Assembly: GCF_016086655.4 (NCBI RefSeq)
Contig: NC_052142.2
Span: 4,468,422-4,532,421 of the forward strand
Origin: Lepeophtheirus salmonis
Lineage: Eukaryota > Arthropoda > Copepoda > Siphonostomatoida > Caligidae
Direction of reading: 5' to 3'
DNA: 64,000 nucleotides
A program made the translations under genes and the position numbers. Under the pieces are notes generated by a model. The model worked only from the letters and a program-made list of their open reading frames with translations. It did no database searches and was not told where the DNA came from. The first letter of the stretch is position 1; every line of letters starts with the position of its first letter. Below, piece after piece: positions 11,193-22,740 of the stretch.

Positions 11193-11735
11193 TCAATGAA
11201 TAGCAAGAGACATATCCCTTTTTTCTTCTTGGTCTAGTGTCGTAGCAAAGATAGTAAGTCTCTCTTTTTTAGAAGGAAGCTCGAATTATGCCAATCAATA
11301 TGTGCTCTCTCAACCACGGAATGGGGATCCGTATCCATGAATGATTTAAGCAAAGATCTATCTTAGGACAGTTCTTTGGCCCAGCCTGGTAAAAAGACAG
11401 TCCCTCTATCTATCTTGGAGGTGCAAAAAAAGGGAGCACTGAATTTGTTCAATCAAGAGTAATCTCTGTCAGGCTTAGCCAATGGCTTTAGCAAGGTTTA
11501 AACTCTTATTTGCTTCTTGCTTAAGACTCTTGAAGTATGAATGATTCACCCTCCTTCCACCAGAAATTAAGTCAAAGGTTTCACAAGTGATATAACACGG
11601 TAGCACAGGATTCCCCTCTAATTATTTCTACGACAGGAGGTTCTTCCTCGGAGCAAATTTAGCTAGGAGTTGAGTAAAGACTTGTCGCCCTATACCATAC
11701 TATCCCAGTATAACAACGGAATGTTTCTTTGACAT
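11193..11735 (-). pseudogene. Decayed coding-like stretch, possible nucleotide-binding protein
   Basis: From an ATG at 11735 the minus strand reads MSKKHSVVILG, a stop, then YGIGRQVFTQLLAKFAP, which resembles the first strand and glycine-rich turn of a Rossmann fold. The same frame later gives TCETFDLISGGRR, YFKSLKQEANKSLNLAKA and, close to its end, ELPSKKERLTIFATTLDQ. At least eight in-frame stops lie between. Base composition is less AT-rich than the flanks, as expected of former coding DNA. The family is not identified and the Rossmann suggestion is weak. A processed or decayed gene copy is more likely than a live gene. Confidence 0.3.
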
Positions 11736-12608
11736 AATCAATAACACATAAATAATAATAAGTAATAACTTATCACAAAATAAAGGAAGAAAAAAGATCC
11801 ACAGTAGATTGACTTGATTAAATTGATTGTCCGAATTCCATTTTTCCTCAAGAATTTAATGTCATTAATTGCGTGGCTTAATATTAATAAAATTCATATA
11901 AAAGATACTTTGTCAAAAAATTTACACTTGTTTCACTATTATTATTTTTCCAGAATAAATATAAATTTTGGTCTTAAGTGTAATTTTTATAACCATGAAA
12001 TTTATTATGGTAATTTTTTATTAAGTTATAAAGCTTTAAAAAAAAAGAAAGTTGTCTGGCTTTTATTTGTTTAATTCTAAGATATTTTTATGCTATCTCT
12101 ACACATATATACATTTCTTTCTTTAAAATTATTGTAACGTTATTCATCCAACAATAAAAGAATCAAATAGCTGAAGATTATATTTAAGTCGAAATTCAAC
12201 TTTAAAAATTATTAGTCAATTTAAAATAGTGTATTTTATTTCAACAGATATCTTTATAAATTAATTGTGTAAATGTTAGATATGCTCAATTTCGGAGTCC
12301 TTTGTATAAAAGTACTTATGATATAAATTTAAATTTTTCAAAAAAAAAAGAAAAAAAAATTATGAAGTGAAGTACCAAAATAAAAAGTGAGAAATTATAA
12401 GTGGCTAAATGAGTGCGTCAGCACTTCAGTGAACCCACCTTTACCATGGAATGAAATTGAAAATTATATAGATGGTAACCCACATAGCTAAACATTATTT
12501 TAAAATTATATGGAAGTATAATCTTTGACTAGTAAAATAAAATATATCCAATTTGAATTTACACTATTTAACAATTTATAGTTTAAGAATCTATTCTGTG
12601 CAAGAATA

Positions 12609-14864
12609 TTAAAAAGTGTTTGTTAAATCCAATTTCCACATAGAAAGGGGCCTTTTAAAAGCAGGTATATGCCCTATTTCTAGACCACCAAGTATGTACA
12701 TTAAAAGAATTAATTGGTTGTCTCCCTTTTGTTCGTCAGATATATTTCTAAAAATATTAGATGCACGAACATGTGTCGAAAGCTCAAATGAATTGTTATT
12801 TATATGATTATTCCAAGGAGATGGTAGTGAAGATTCCACTTTTACGTTAAATTTAGAATATGGTTCTAGAGGATCAATCACTTTTTCACCATCCGAAACA
12901 AGATAATTTGGATTAGCAAATGATCCACAAACTGGACTGTTTATTCCTAAAAGACTATAACTTTTTTCTTCTAGATCCATTAATTTAATAGGTAATTCAG
13001 TTAGTTTATTCTGAAAAAATAAAAATAAATACAAAATTAGATTAAAAGTGGGATACCAACCTATTTATTTTTAAGAACATTTTATAGTCTTCCAAAATTT
13101 AATTTATCATAGTATTTTAGCACTTGCAGACAAGAAATATATTTTAAATAACAAAACTTCTTCATTTAAGGAGGATAGTTGTTAAAGTTTGAAGATTATA
13201 AATAAATTATCTATACACCTATTACGTCTACATGCATTTAAGATGTGATAAGCCATCTGCACTGTATTAAATTACCTGAACAGATCCAGATTTTTGCATA
13301 CTTCCAATACTTGAAACAGTAGAACATCTTGAAGAGCTGTAATCATAACTTTGAAATGTGAAAATTGAGTCACTTCTTCTTGTAGAAAATTTGTCCAAAA
13401 GTGGTTGTTGTAATTCAAATTTTATTTCATTGTCATTAAGGGGTAATGAATAACCTTTAACTTTTCCAGAAACATTCTTTATATTTAAACAAGGACTTAA
13501 GCATGGAGAAGGATTTAATGATTCAGAAGATTCATTTTGAAATATACTGTAAGAACAATAGCGAGAAAGTCTAGATAAATTTACTTGCGAAACTTTTTTT
13601 ATGTCCTTTAATACATTGTTTGTATCATCTTCTGTAATTTTATCTAATTTTTGAAAGTTTGATTGCTGTTTAAATTTCAAATCTTTCCACATTTCACTCA
13701 TGAATTCTTTACGAGATTGCTTTAGTTCATTAATGTTTTCCTCTTCCATAACTGATTCAACAGGTTTGAAATTGTATTGTCTGACGTACTCAGATTTAGA
13801 AGTAAAATCATTTCTATCACTTGTGAAATATCCGTCAAATATATTTTGCTCTGTAAGACCTAAATAATGAATTGTACCACGAGAAGACTGAAAATGGGAG
13901 AAAATAAAAGCCGTACTCTGTGCACGAGGTTTGGGTACTTGATTTGTGTCACAAAAAGTTAGCTTTTCCCAAAACTCTGTAGCAAAGTGAAAACGCCATA
14001 ACTCATTCAATATCTGGCCTTCTTTCTCACCACCAAAAATCAGCATTACGCTTAAGAATTTTACTGCAGTATGTGAATGACGACACCCAGGGCCTGGTTT
14101 AGATTTAATAACCTTCCATCTTTTAGCTACGAAGTCCCAGCGCCAAAAATCAGAGTTTTCATCTAAATCAGTCATTCCACCAAACACCCACATTGAATAG
14201 TCATGAAAAATTGCAGAATGGCAGTGTCTTGGAGAGGGAATATCAGTGTATTCCCCTTGTGCAACTAAACACCAATCTTCTGATGCTGCAATAGACAACG
14301 TATATTTCATCATTAAAAAATTACCAATAAACGATTTACCAAAATTATAAGCCCATAAATCTGAAATCGATCCTTTAAAATCTTGGTATCCTCCATAAAT
14401 ATACATACACTCCTGGTAAATAGTAGCTGTATGACCTCGGCGACCAGTAGGTGCTTTATGTCCTTTAGATGATTTATGTTTTTTCCACTTATTATAAGTT
14501 ATTTCATACATCCAAAGAGGTGTCTCACTTCCATTAGAAAATCCAACTTCTCCTCCAAAAATGTACAGAATGTTGTTATAAGCTATCATAGTATGCTCTT
14601 GTAAACAACCAGGGGATTCTCCATCCCCCTCTAGTAATGTCCAATAATTATTTGCTAAAATGTCATCTTCACAAAATTATTATAACTGAATTACGTTACT
14701 AACTTACCAATATGATAACGCCATAGGTCTCTCAGCGGTATATTTCCATTTCTACCTCCAAATAGATATAAATGAGGCCCATGCAAAGTTGATGCATGCT
14801 TTTTACGAGCACAAGGTACAGGGTGACTGCCAGATACTGGGATTGGAGACCACATGATGAACAT
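12609..14864 (-). CDS. Kelch-repeat protein, four exons
   Basis: Exons on the minus strand: 14864-14708, 14654-14340, 14285-13276 and 13010-12609. Introns are 53, 54 and 265 bp, all GT-AG, and the joined frame is 627 codons. The 54 bp intron is a multiple of three without a stop; removing it restores a kelch blade (DLWAYNF joined to ASEDWCLVAQG) exactly like the one across intron 1 (LWRYHI joined to ANNYWTLL). Kelch G-G doublets fall near residues 36, 86, 140, 193 and 242, and a last kelch-like strand (MYILGG...MWKLDL) sits at the C-terminus. The roughly 330 residues between are serine-rich and probably disordered. A beta-propeller scaffold for protein binding is expected; partner and orthologue are not identified. 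Translation may begin at 14864 or nine bases downstream at 14855. Confidence 0.85.
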
Positions 14865-16451
14865 ACACCTACGGTATACACACTTTAAAGATGTTATTTC
14901 GTCATCTTAATAACACTGTACAACAAAATTTGAACTTTTTTTGTGTGTTCGACTTTTCTGGTTATTTTATTCTTGCTTTTATATTGAATAAGACAAAAAA
15001 GGACATTTTAAGAATAAATACATAAACCCTTAAAAATAAATTATAAACAACGGTCAAAAATTCTCGCAATTAGAATACCTTCAAAGGCTCGTTATTTTCA
15101 AAGTAATTTAAGATTAGATTTTGAAAAAAAAAAAATATATTGCTGAAAATATACCAAAAAAAAAAAAAAAAATCTGAGGAAAAAAGTAATTGAGGTACGT
15201 TTTAATGATGAAATAATCCTAACTTTTGAAATGATTCATTATAACTAATTTTAGTTGGTTAATTACATATATTTATAAACAATATTAAATTATTGTTTCA
15301 TTATTATCCTTAATCTTTTCAACTTCTTGGTTTATAAAACCTCAACATTTTTTTTCAAAAATATTTTTCGATAACTAAATCTTTAATGCCTCACTAGTAA
15401 CCTCAAATAATAATTAGGGGTAATACTGTATTATATTTAAATATGTTCTTAAATACTTTTGCACCTTAATACAATTATTGAACAAAAGTACAATATCAAT
15501 AAAAAAGATTCTTTTATAAAGTATATTTACCCAAAAAGTCATGAATAAAAATAGTTCATAAAGGAGGCCAAATAAAAGGAATCTTAGGTGTTTTTTAATT
15601 TAAAATAATGTCCTTCCAATCTTAATATATTATTTCTAAATATTGTAAAAGTGATTGATTAACAATACTATTATTTAATTACAATTATTATACCTTATCA
15701 AAAATTATTGTAAGTTCTTACCCAAATCTGCTATCAAATACAGTGAATCATTAAAATAATTTAAAAAGGACTTATTTCTAGTGTCTTTATATACATCTGA
15801 AAGGAGAGAAAGTATGGAGGAAGGAAAATTGAATTTAAAAGAAAAAGGGAGGATATTTTTTTTCTTTTCTTTCCTAGGGACAACAAGAAAAATATATCAA
15901 AACAAGATCAAATGTATTAAAAAAAGATAGCATGGTCATCCACGGTGTTTGGAATGTTTGGAAGGAGGGGGGAGGGGGCTACAACGTTTCAGCTTCTGGA
16001 AAGGATGATTGAATACTATATATATTAAATATTAGAGAAGAAATAACATTTTGTTTCTGAAATGATATGTTTTAAGATAATATTCTAATAAATAAAGACA
16101 ATTTCATAAATCTATAAAAACAATTATGTGAAATACTTTTCATACTTATTCGTCAATTATAATAAAAATTATATATATTTCTTAGCGTACAATAATCTGA
16201 TAGGAATAATTATTGAGTGTTAAATGTAAATGATACAACAAATATTGTTAACAAGTTTGCATTGCATACAGTGAACAATTTGATGCTTTTAGTATCAAAT
16301 ATTAGAAATTCTTATCCGCGGTAAATAAAAAAATTACTATTAGATTTAATGATGTATATATATATATATATCCTTTTTGATACTTACATAGTATGCAACG
16401 TGACCATCCAATGAATACTTGCCATAAAGGAAGAGAAAGCACACGAGAGAA
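14865..16451. other. Intergenic region upstream of the kelch gene
   Basis: AT-rich, with A-tracts near 15125 and 15155 and a purine-rich patch at 15790-15990. It should hold the kelch promoter, but I cannot point to a convincing core element. No coding exon or transposon end was found. Confidence 0.45.
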
Positions 16452-17545
16452 GATATAGTTATAGTTGACAATATTGTAGAGAAAAACGAGTGCGAGGAGA
16501 CAGGGGGAGAAAGACATACGATATCATTGTATAAAATACTGATGTGATTCTCACTGATAATCACATCAGTATTTATCAGTTGCCTGCTTTATTATGATTT
16601 TTGAGGGTATAACGGGAGTATTTATTAGCAAAATGTTTAATAAAGATATACTACGTATAATTGACTTAGACGGTTTTTATCCGTTACAGTAGATTTGAAA
16701 ACGTAACACTCCATGAAATTGTAATTAATTGTGAACCATATTCTCAGAAAAATAACTAATAAAACGACAAAATAAGAGTATTTCAAAATATATTTGAAGT
16801 TCCAGGTTTAAAAAAGAAGGCTTTAATTAAATATAATCTACATACTAAAAAATAAACCATCATACATTTAAGTTAAATATACAAAATTAAACAATTAGAA
16901 TCATATACCTAATAATAACAGTAAATTATAAATACAGAATATTGAAATAATAGATTGATCCAAATAATATTTTCTTGTTCTAACATCAGAATTCAGTTCA
17001 ACATGTCATAACTTTAGGTTGCAAAACACAAGCCAGACGTGGAGTTTAATCAAAAAGATGATCGCCCTTTTTTCTTCATGTGCAAGTTGCATATACAATT
17101 GTGCATAGGATAGATATATTTCTACCGAGGAGATCTTAATAATAAATTAAATGTCAAAATCATAAAATAATGTTAGATTGAAATTCATATCTTCTTCCAA
17201 TCTTAGTAATAACAGCTTTTAGAAATCCACTTTCATTTATTTCATGTTTATCTAAAAAAAAGAAAAGTGAATCCATGCAGTCAAATTTTAAACCTTAATT
17301 ACTTATCTTAGATATAAAAATAAGACTCCTTTATAACTGATAAGACAATTCAGGCAACCATTCTTGACTTAATGTAGTTTTCTAATATGACATCGTAAAG
17401 ATTTAGAGCAAAAGCTAATTATGTAGTAATGTCCGGCGATATTACTCCTTATTAAGAGCATAAAAAAAGATTTTTTCCCTGTTTTTTATGCTTATATAAC
17501 AACATATATACACAATTGCTAATTATAATGCTACACCCAATGCAA

Positions 17546-17815
17546 CTACCCCCGTTGTTGTGACTATTTAAACAGTTGTTTTTGCCTTTTATGAGTTTTC
17601 TGAACACCATTTCTGGGAACCTATCAACCATAGCAAAGCCTTTAGTGATAAAAAAAGTAATATTTATAGACTATGTAATATTGGAAACCCTAATGATCAT
17701 ATTCAAGTCTTTAAGTGAAGAAAGTAGTTTGAGACAAACTAGTTGTGAGCCATCCAAAGCTACTACCCCCGTTGTTGTGACCATTTAAGCAGTTGTTTTT
17801 GCCATTTAATGAGTT
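17546..17815. repeat. Pair of 52-53 bp direct repeats inside the hAT element
   Basis: The segments 17546-17597 and 17763-17815 both begin CTACCCCCGTTGTTGTGAC and continue through ATTTAAACAGTTGTTTTTGCC-like sequence, with only a few differences. They are 217 bp apart, within the decayed transposase region, and indicate a local duplication or an old insertion scar. Confidence 0.6.
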
Positions 17816-18126
17816 GTGGTTCCTCGGGAAGGGATAGGTTTACCCGTGTATTTCTCCATAAATTTTTTGAACGTAGAATGATCAGCAATGGATAAGGTTA
17901 TATTACATGCAATAAACATCTTTGTGAGATCAAAGTTAAAGTCTGACTTGATGTATTCATCGTTAACTTGATTTTATAGATGAATATCCATACTCTTGAT
18001 ATGAGATGAGGATAATGAGTGGCGCTTAATTCTAGACAGGGTACTAAAGGCACATTTATATCAATAAATCCGACAAGCAATCTGTTTCTCATTGGGTAAG
18101 CATTTTTCAAATTCCTGGGCCTCCAT
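17570..18126 (-). pseudogene. hAT transposase remnant (N-terminal half)
   Basis: The minus-strand translation from 18126 gives MEAQEFEKCLPN, then after stops and short breaks DLTKMFIACNITLS, ADHSTFKKFMEKYTG and KPIPSRGTT. This matches the conserved hAT block in which a segment like F-x-x-F-I-x-x-x-x-P-F-S is followed by H-P-x-F-x-x-F and a P-S-R-x-x-L turn ahead of the catalytic core. Further downstream the frame decays and includes one of the direct repeats. At least two in-frame stops exclude function. It lies inside the 16460-18348 element and fixes its class as hAT. Confidence 0.65.
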
Positions 18127-18899
18127 TTTCAGAAATCCAGACAGAAGGCGACGTTATTTTAGGCATTTTATTAAGTTTTCTATCGACTATCAGCATATAA
18201 TATTATATTAATATTGAATAATAAAGGCGGGAATGATAACGTTCTTGATTGATAGAAGAAGATGTATATTATTTAATCAATGATGCCATAAGTATTTCTT
18301 CTCTTCTCCTCGCACGCTTTTCTATTCTTACCAAAATTATTACCCTTAGATATAGAATGTGTAGGGTTGTGGGAATCGTGTTTTGCACAGGCGCGCCCAC
18401 AAATAGAACTTCAACTATCTGGTTCCTCTGTTTTCTTTCGGACATAAAAAAACCTTTATTCATAAGTCATACTTGATGGTCGATGGGTAATTTCGAGCAT
18501 ACTTATAAGACATCTCAATTATGATTTTTTTAACATTAGAACTTATCTGAAAATTTACTACATTTAGAATCTTTCCTTCACTAAAATATAGCTTTACTTT
18601 GTACTATTGAATCAAAATAATATTTTCCAGAAAATGTCTTAATGTTAGTTATAATTTATTGTATGATACAAATAGTATTAAATATTAATTGTCATAACAT
18701 AAAACTTTGGTATGTAAGTATAGAGAAGCACAATTAAGATTATTTGATGATGCAAATAAAATATGTGAAGTATATATTAATGGAGAATAGTAGAAACGGC
18801 GAAGAATAATCAAAATTATCTAAATGAATTAATATCAAAGGTTGTTAATGCAAAAACAAAGTCATGGGGATTCAATATATATCGAAGAAGTCAAAGCTG

Positions 18900-19240
18900 T
18901 AGGAGGTTGTGGAACAAGAGCTAAGAAAGATTGTGTAGACAGTGTGGTTTCCAATTTCCTCATAAGAATGGGAAAGTTTGTTTGCAAAAAGCATCGAATG
19001 CACAAGATGTGATAAGAGAGACCACTATGCAAGAATATTCTGGTGTCTAAAAGAAAACTCTACTTGGATCATCACATCTATTCAAAAATTTGAACTGAAT
19101 AAATCAGCGACCTGAACGCATTGAATGTCCATAGAAATTACTTCAAAAATATAATAGCTACATATGATAGTGGTGTAATTGTATCTGTCACTGGATCAAG
19201 GGTTCTAAGTAAATATCGATTCCCTACCAATTAAAAGAGT
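18900..19240 (+). pseudogene. Ty3/Gypsy gag zinc-knuckle and protease remnant
   Basis: The plus strand encodes CRQCGFQFPHKNGKVC and, one frame over, ECTRCDKRDHYARIFW, two retroviral-type knuckles. About 110 bases later comes YDSGVIVSVTGSRVL, which has the D-S-G catalytic signature of an LTR-retrotransposon aspartic protease. The order knuckle-knuckle-protease is that of Gypsy gag-pol. A frameshift separates the knuckles and no RT follows within the next kilobase. No LTR is attached, so this is an isolated fragment. Confidence 0.55.
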
Positions 19241-19581
19241 ATCGTTTAGAATATATCTTTAACTTGAATTATTTATTTATAAACAAATGAAGGAAGAGAG
19301 ATTGTTGTATATTATTAATATATCACTTCCTATAAATAACTTTATATATGTATATTATATTCAGTAAATGTATGCAAGACAAAATATATTGTTAGTTAGA
19401 GAACATCAAACCCATCATTACAGGAAGTGTACTCGTAACTTCTTTGTGACCATTGACCATAAAGGATGAATAGATAACTTTGGCACAAAATCTAAAGAAT
19501 AGAAATGAGGCAATTAAGTAACAAATTATATAAAAAATATTTGTATTATTTACGTGTTGACAATTAAATGATGACGAAACA

Positions 19582-20090
19582 TTAATTCCAATTGGTGATC
19601 AACAATTCCCTCAATTTCATAGTACTTAGTTTGGACTTCCTTTTCGTATTGATGATATTCATCATACTGAAGACTCTCTCAGCATCACAATTGACAATAT
19701 TTTTGTATACAATGTTGTCATTTGTTGAGAGTTCATTTAGTTTTCGGTAGCCAGGATTTTTTTTAACTACTTCTTTTAACTTGGTCTTGAATGGCTCTTC
19801 CTTCAAATCTTGAGTCAGATTTTCTACTATGGTAAGGCTGATAAGAAGAGGCAATCTTTCCTCAATCGCAGTTATTGCCAAAGGTATTTGACGAAAATTT
19901 TCCAATATCAATACAACTTCTTCTCTTAAGAAATCATTATTAATTACTTCTTGTGCTCTTCTGGTTGCTGCCAAATCATCATCAAGGCTGTTTAAATATT
20001 CTCGGAAGACATCGAAGTGATGGTAGTAGTACTCCACTGCTTTTAACCAAGTTTCCTATCTTGTTATACTTGGTGATGGAGGGAGGGGAA
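19582..20090 (-). pseudogene. hAT transposase C-terminal domain, best preserved copy
   Basis: A 151-codon open stretch on the minus strand (20037-19582) begins MEYYYHHFDVFREYLNSL and ends with CDAERVFSMMNIINTKRKS and LRELLITNWN before the stop. Upstream bases extend the similarity through a LPPSPSIT-like segment. The helical middle with LTIVENLTQDL, then C-D-A-E-R-x-F-S-M, is the hAT C-terminal dimerisation region. The N-terminal zinc finger and most of the catalytic core are missing, so this is a 5'-truncated copy. It is the reference for the broken fragments at 450-1080 and 3720-4440. Confidence 0.65.
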
Positions 20091-20787
20091 CTTAGAATGA
20101 AGCAGTAAATAATCTCTTTGGGATGATCCAGAACATTTAAAGGGATGTTACACTACAAAAATAACTTTGCTACGTACAAATTGAATAATGAACCGTTTAA
20201 TTCTCCTTTGTCTCGTTGTATCTTGTGTTTTTTGAAGATTTTTAAGTTGTTAATGTGACAAAAGATTATGGAGATGCAGATTAATTGCCATAAAGAACGA
20301 GATGGGCACGAGAAACCGCAAAAACGGGTAGATATACTTCCTTTTCCAACTCATAATTCCACACATCAGTACCTCCGTTGTTAGAAACCCATGAGAAAAG
20401 GCACGTTTTCTTCGGCATAATGATCATGCACGTGAATGAGCAGTAAGGGGAAGTTGCTTTGCTGATGATTAGTACAATACTGAGGAAAATTTGTTTAGAA
20501 GATGCAAGCGTACCAACGTGTTTTTATTCCTTTTTTTATGTAATTTCTTTCAAGCAATCAAATTCGTTTTTTTTTTCAAGGATTCCAACAATTCTAAGTA
20601 TAGGGTATTCTTGTGTTTTTACTTCATTGATAGATATATTACAGTATATTATAGTAAATAAGAGTAGATTGTATTAAACTTATTCAATATTAATAATAAT
20701 ATTGTACAATATAATTAGACAATCAAATTTTTTTTTATAAAGATTGAAGAACTTTATATATATTATTCATCATATATAATGATGTAT
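20091..20787. other. AT-rich spacer before the Gypsy element
   Basis: No supported gene. A short open frame at 20459-20677 is low-complexity and phenylalanine/serine-rich, with no domain. Confidence 0.4.
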
Positions 20788-21288
20788 TGTAGAGTACTTT
20801 TCTATCCAAGCGAATTGCAATCATAGAAAAGGCTACTACAAAGTTACTTATATTTTATAAAAGGATATCTAGTAACAAAGGTCTAAGAAGTATTTTATCT
20901 TTGGATATAAATTACGTTGGAGACTACTAACAATAGGATGTGTATTAAGTGCTTAAGAGCCTACCTTAGATTTAGATGTTTACATAGTTCATTGGGAATA
21001 GAGCAAGGAGTTTCCTGTAGTTGTGCATTGCACGGTATATTATAATACTTTCGAGATAGGCGCACATGATAATATGGGCTGGATTCTAGATATGATTCAT
21101 CTACATGATGATACAAAACCTCTCACTCAGCGATAAACCGACCCCTTTAAAGTAGTTATCATACATAAACATACAATCATTAATAATATACAATTATAGA
21201 CATTCATTCCCGTACTTAAATTAAATAGATGGTATAAAAATATGATCCTGATTGCAACGATCCTGAATGAGGAAAATACGACCTCGTA
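20788..21288 (-). repeat. 3' LTR of the 20788-28684 Gypsy element (rearranged)
   Basis: It starts TGTAGAGTACTTTTCTATCC and shares with the right LTR the blocks GAGCCTACCTTAGATTTAGA, TCTAGATATGATTCATCTAC-like and CTCACTCAGCGATAAACCG. It has about 100 bp of extra sequence after position 20838 and lacks about 135 bp present at 28290-28430. Its internal edge lacks the CACTACA seen in the other copy, so the exact boundary near 21265-21288 is uncertain. Confidence 0.6.
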
Positions 21289-22740
21289 TTTTCTTCCTTT
21301 CTACACAGTCGATCAGAATTGAGCCTCACTCCTCTACACCCTACTGGCTTGTATCTTACCAATATACAAATGAATCCTGCAATTATAATAATTAGTAAAG
21401 TCTCGATACCAACTATACCGTAAATTATGAAGCATTTTTTTTTTTCATCGGAGCAGATCTTTTCATTATTCAACTTATTCATTTGAGACTGACTTATACA
21501 GTTCCACTAATGATTCTAATTTTTTCTTGATGCTTGATTGTCCATATTTACAGATCCAACTCATGTACATCCAAATTTACAATAATATTTTTCACTTCTT
21601 CCAAAATCATTACTTGCATAGCTCTCACCTTGATCTTGCTCCAGTCAAATACTTCTCCATTCTAACATTGTACTTATTAATTAATGTTAGAATCCATTAA
21701 CCATTTCCAAGTACTTCTTCATGCTTTGTTGTATAATTGAAGCACTTGCACACGACACTTTGATCCATTGTGCGTTCTATACATCAACAAAACTTTTCCA
21801 TCATTGATTTAAGACACAAATATGTCGTCCAAATTATGTAATATTATGTAACATAGTCCCTTGGCTAATTTAAATTTTTCATGAATCAATACTGGCAAAC
21901 ATCTTTTTGTCCCATTTTAAACAACCTTAGATGTGGAAACAGACGAATATCTGCAGGATGATTACAATCCACCAATTCCTCTGTCTCGATTTCTTTGTAT
22001 TTAACTTTAATATCACCTATCGCCAAATATTAACCAATTTGTGATCAATATGACATTGGAACACCTTATTCTACTGTCGCGGGCGTTCTGTATACTTATA
22101 TAACTGATAATATTTATTAAACAAAGGTACACCGCGTCTAATTCATTTGCTGTCCTCTTAAGTTGAACAGGTAAAGAGTAAAAGTTTCAAGCCCTCTAAC
22201 TTTAAGCTGGGCTGATTGATCCATCATGATTTGTCGTTTTCCCCCTATCCAATATCTTCTTCACATTCTGAATTGAGAACAAATCTGGCGTTACTTTTCC
22301 AATCTTTCTATTCTGAACACCTCTTACCCATTGTTCCACCTGTTTAGAAATATTTGTTAACACTATTATAACTGTTTCAATCCTTTCAACTTCCAATAGT
22401 TGATTGTGAACACCATTGTAACATTCTTTATGATTTCATACTTTATAGTCAATTTATTACCTGCATGTCAGATATATTTAAGTTCTTCTTCTTTCTGCAT
22501 TAAGGTATTTAGTAATTCTGACCATGAATATTCATCACAAGAGAACTTAGTAAACAATTCTTTAACATCCATCTTGTTGTTCTTGCCATATCCACATAAC
22601 ACCATTAGTTCGTTTAACTCTATATAGATATATTTGATTTTTTTATCGTAGAGCGTTACTCTAAGATTTTGGGACAAATCTTCACCCACACAACAACAAC
22701 ATATTGAAACAGCTCCAACAATTTCATGAATTGTCACCTA
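21216..22740 (-). pseudogene. Env-like region of the Gypsy element
   Basis: At 22396-22202 the minus strand reads TNISKQVEQWVRGVQNRK and KVTPDLFSIQNVKKIL, reminiscent of the helical segment with an L-S-x-x-x-L pattern in F-type envelope proteins of errantiviruses. At 21482-21216 a frame ends with a strong membrane span (GIVGIETLLIIIIAGF) followed by basic residues and a short tail, the usual layout of an Env C-terminus that runs into the 3' LTR. Intervening frames are broken by stops. No complete envelope protein is encoded. The F-type assignment is an inference from pattern and position. Confidence 0.45.

Larger units (their letters stand above)
16460..18348 (-). mobile_element. Longer hAT element of the 5413/6407 family
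   Basis: It starts TATAGTTGACAATATTG at 16460 and ends, on the minus strand, TAAGGGTAATAATTTTGG at 18348. The flanks GATATAGT (16452-16459) and GATATAGA (18349-18356) match at 7 of 8 positions. The outer 700 bp aligns with the elements at 5413 and 6407, and it contains both internal blocks that those copies keep separately. It also carries about 1 kb of extra sequence with a decayed hAT transposase on the minus strand, so it is close to the parent from which the short copies were deleted. A 15 bp perfect hairpin (16534-16574) is specific to this copy. Confidence 0.75.

Noticed and set aside
16302..16564. Two overlapping minus-strand frames near the hAT end
   Set aside because: They cross the target duplication and terminal repeat and have low-complexity isoleucine/tyrosine runs from a TA microsatellite.
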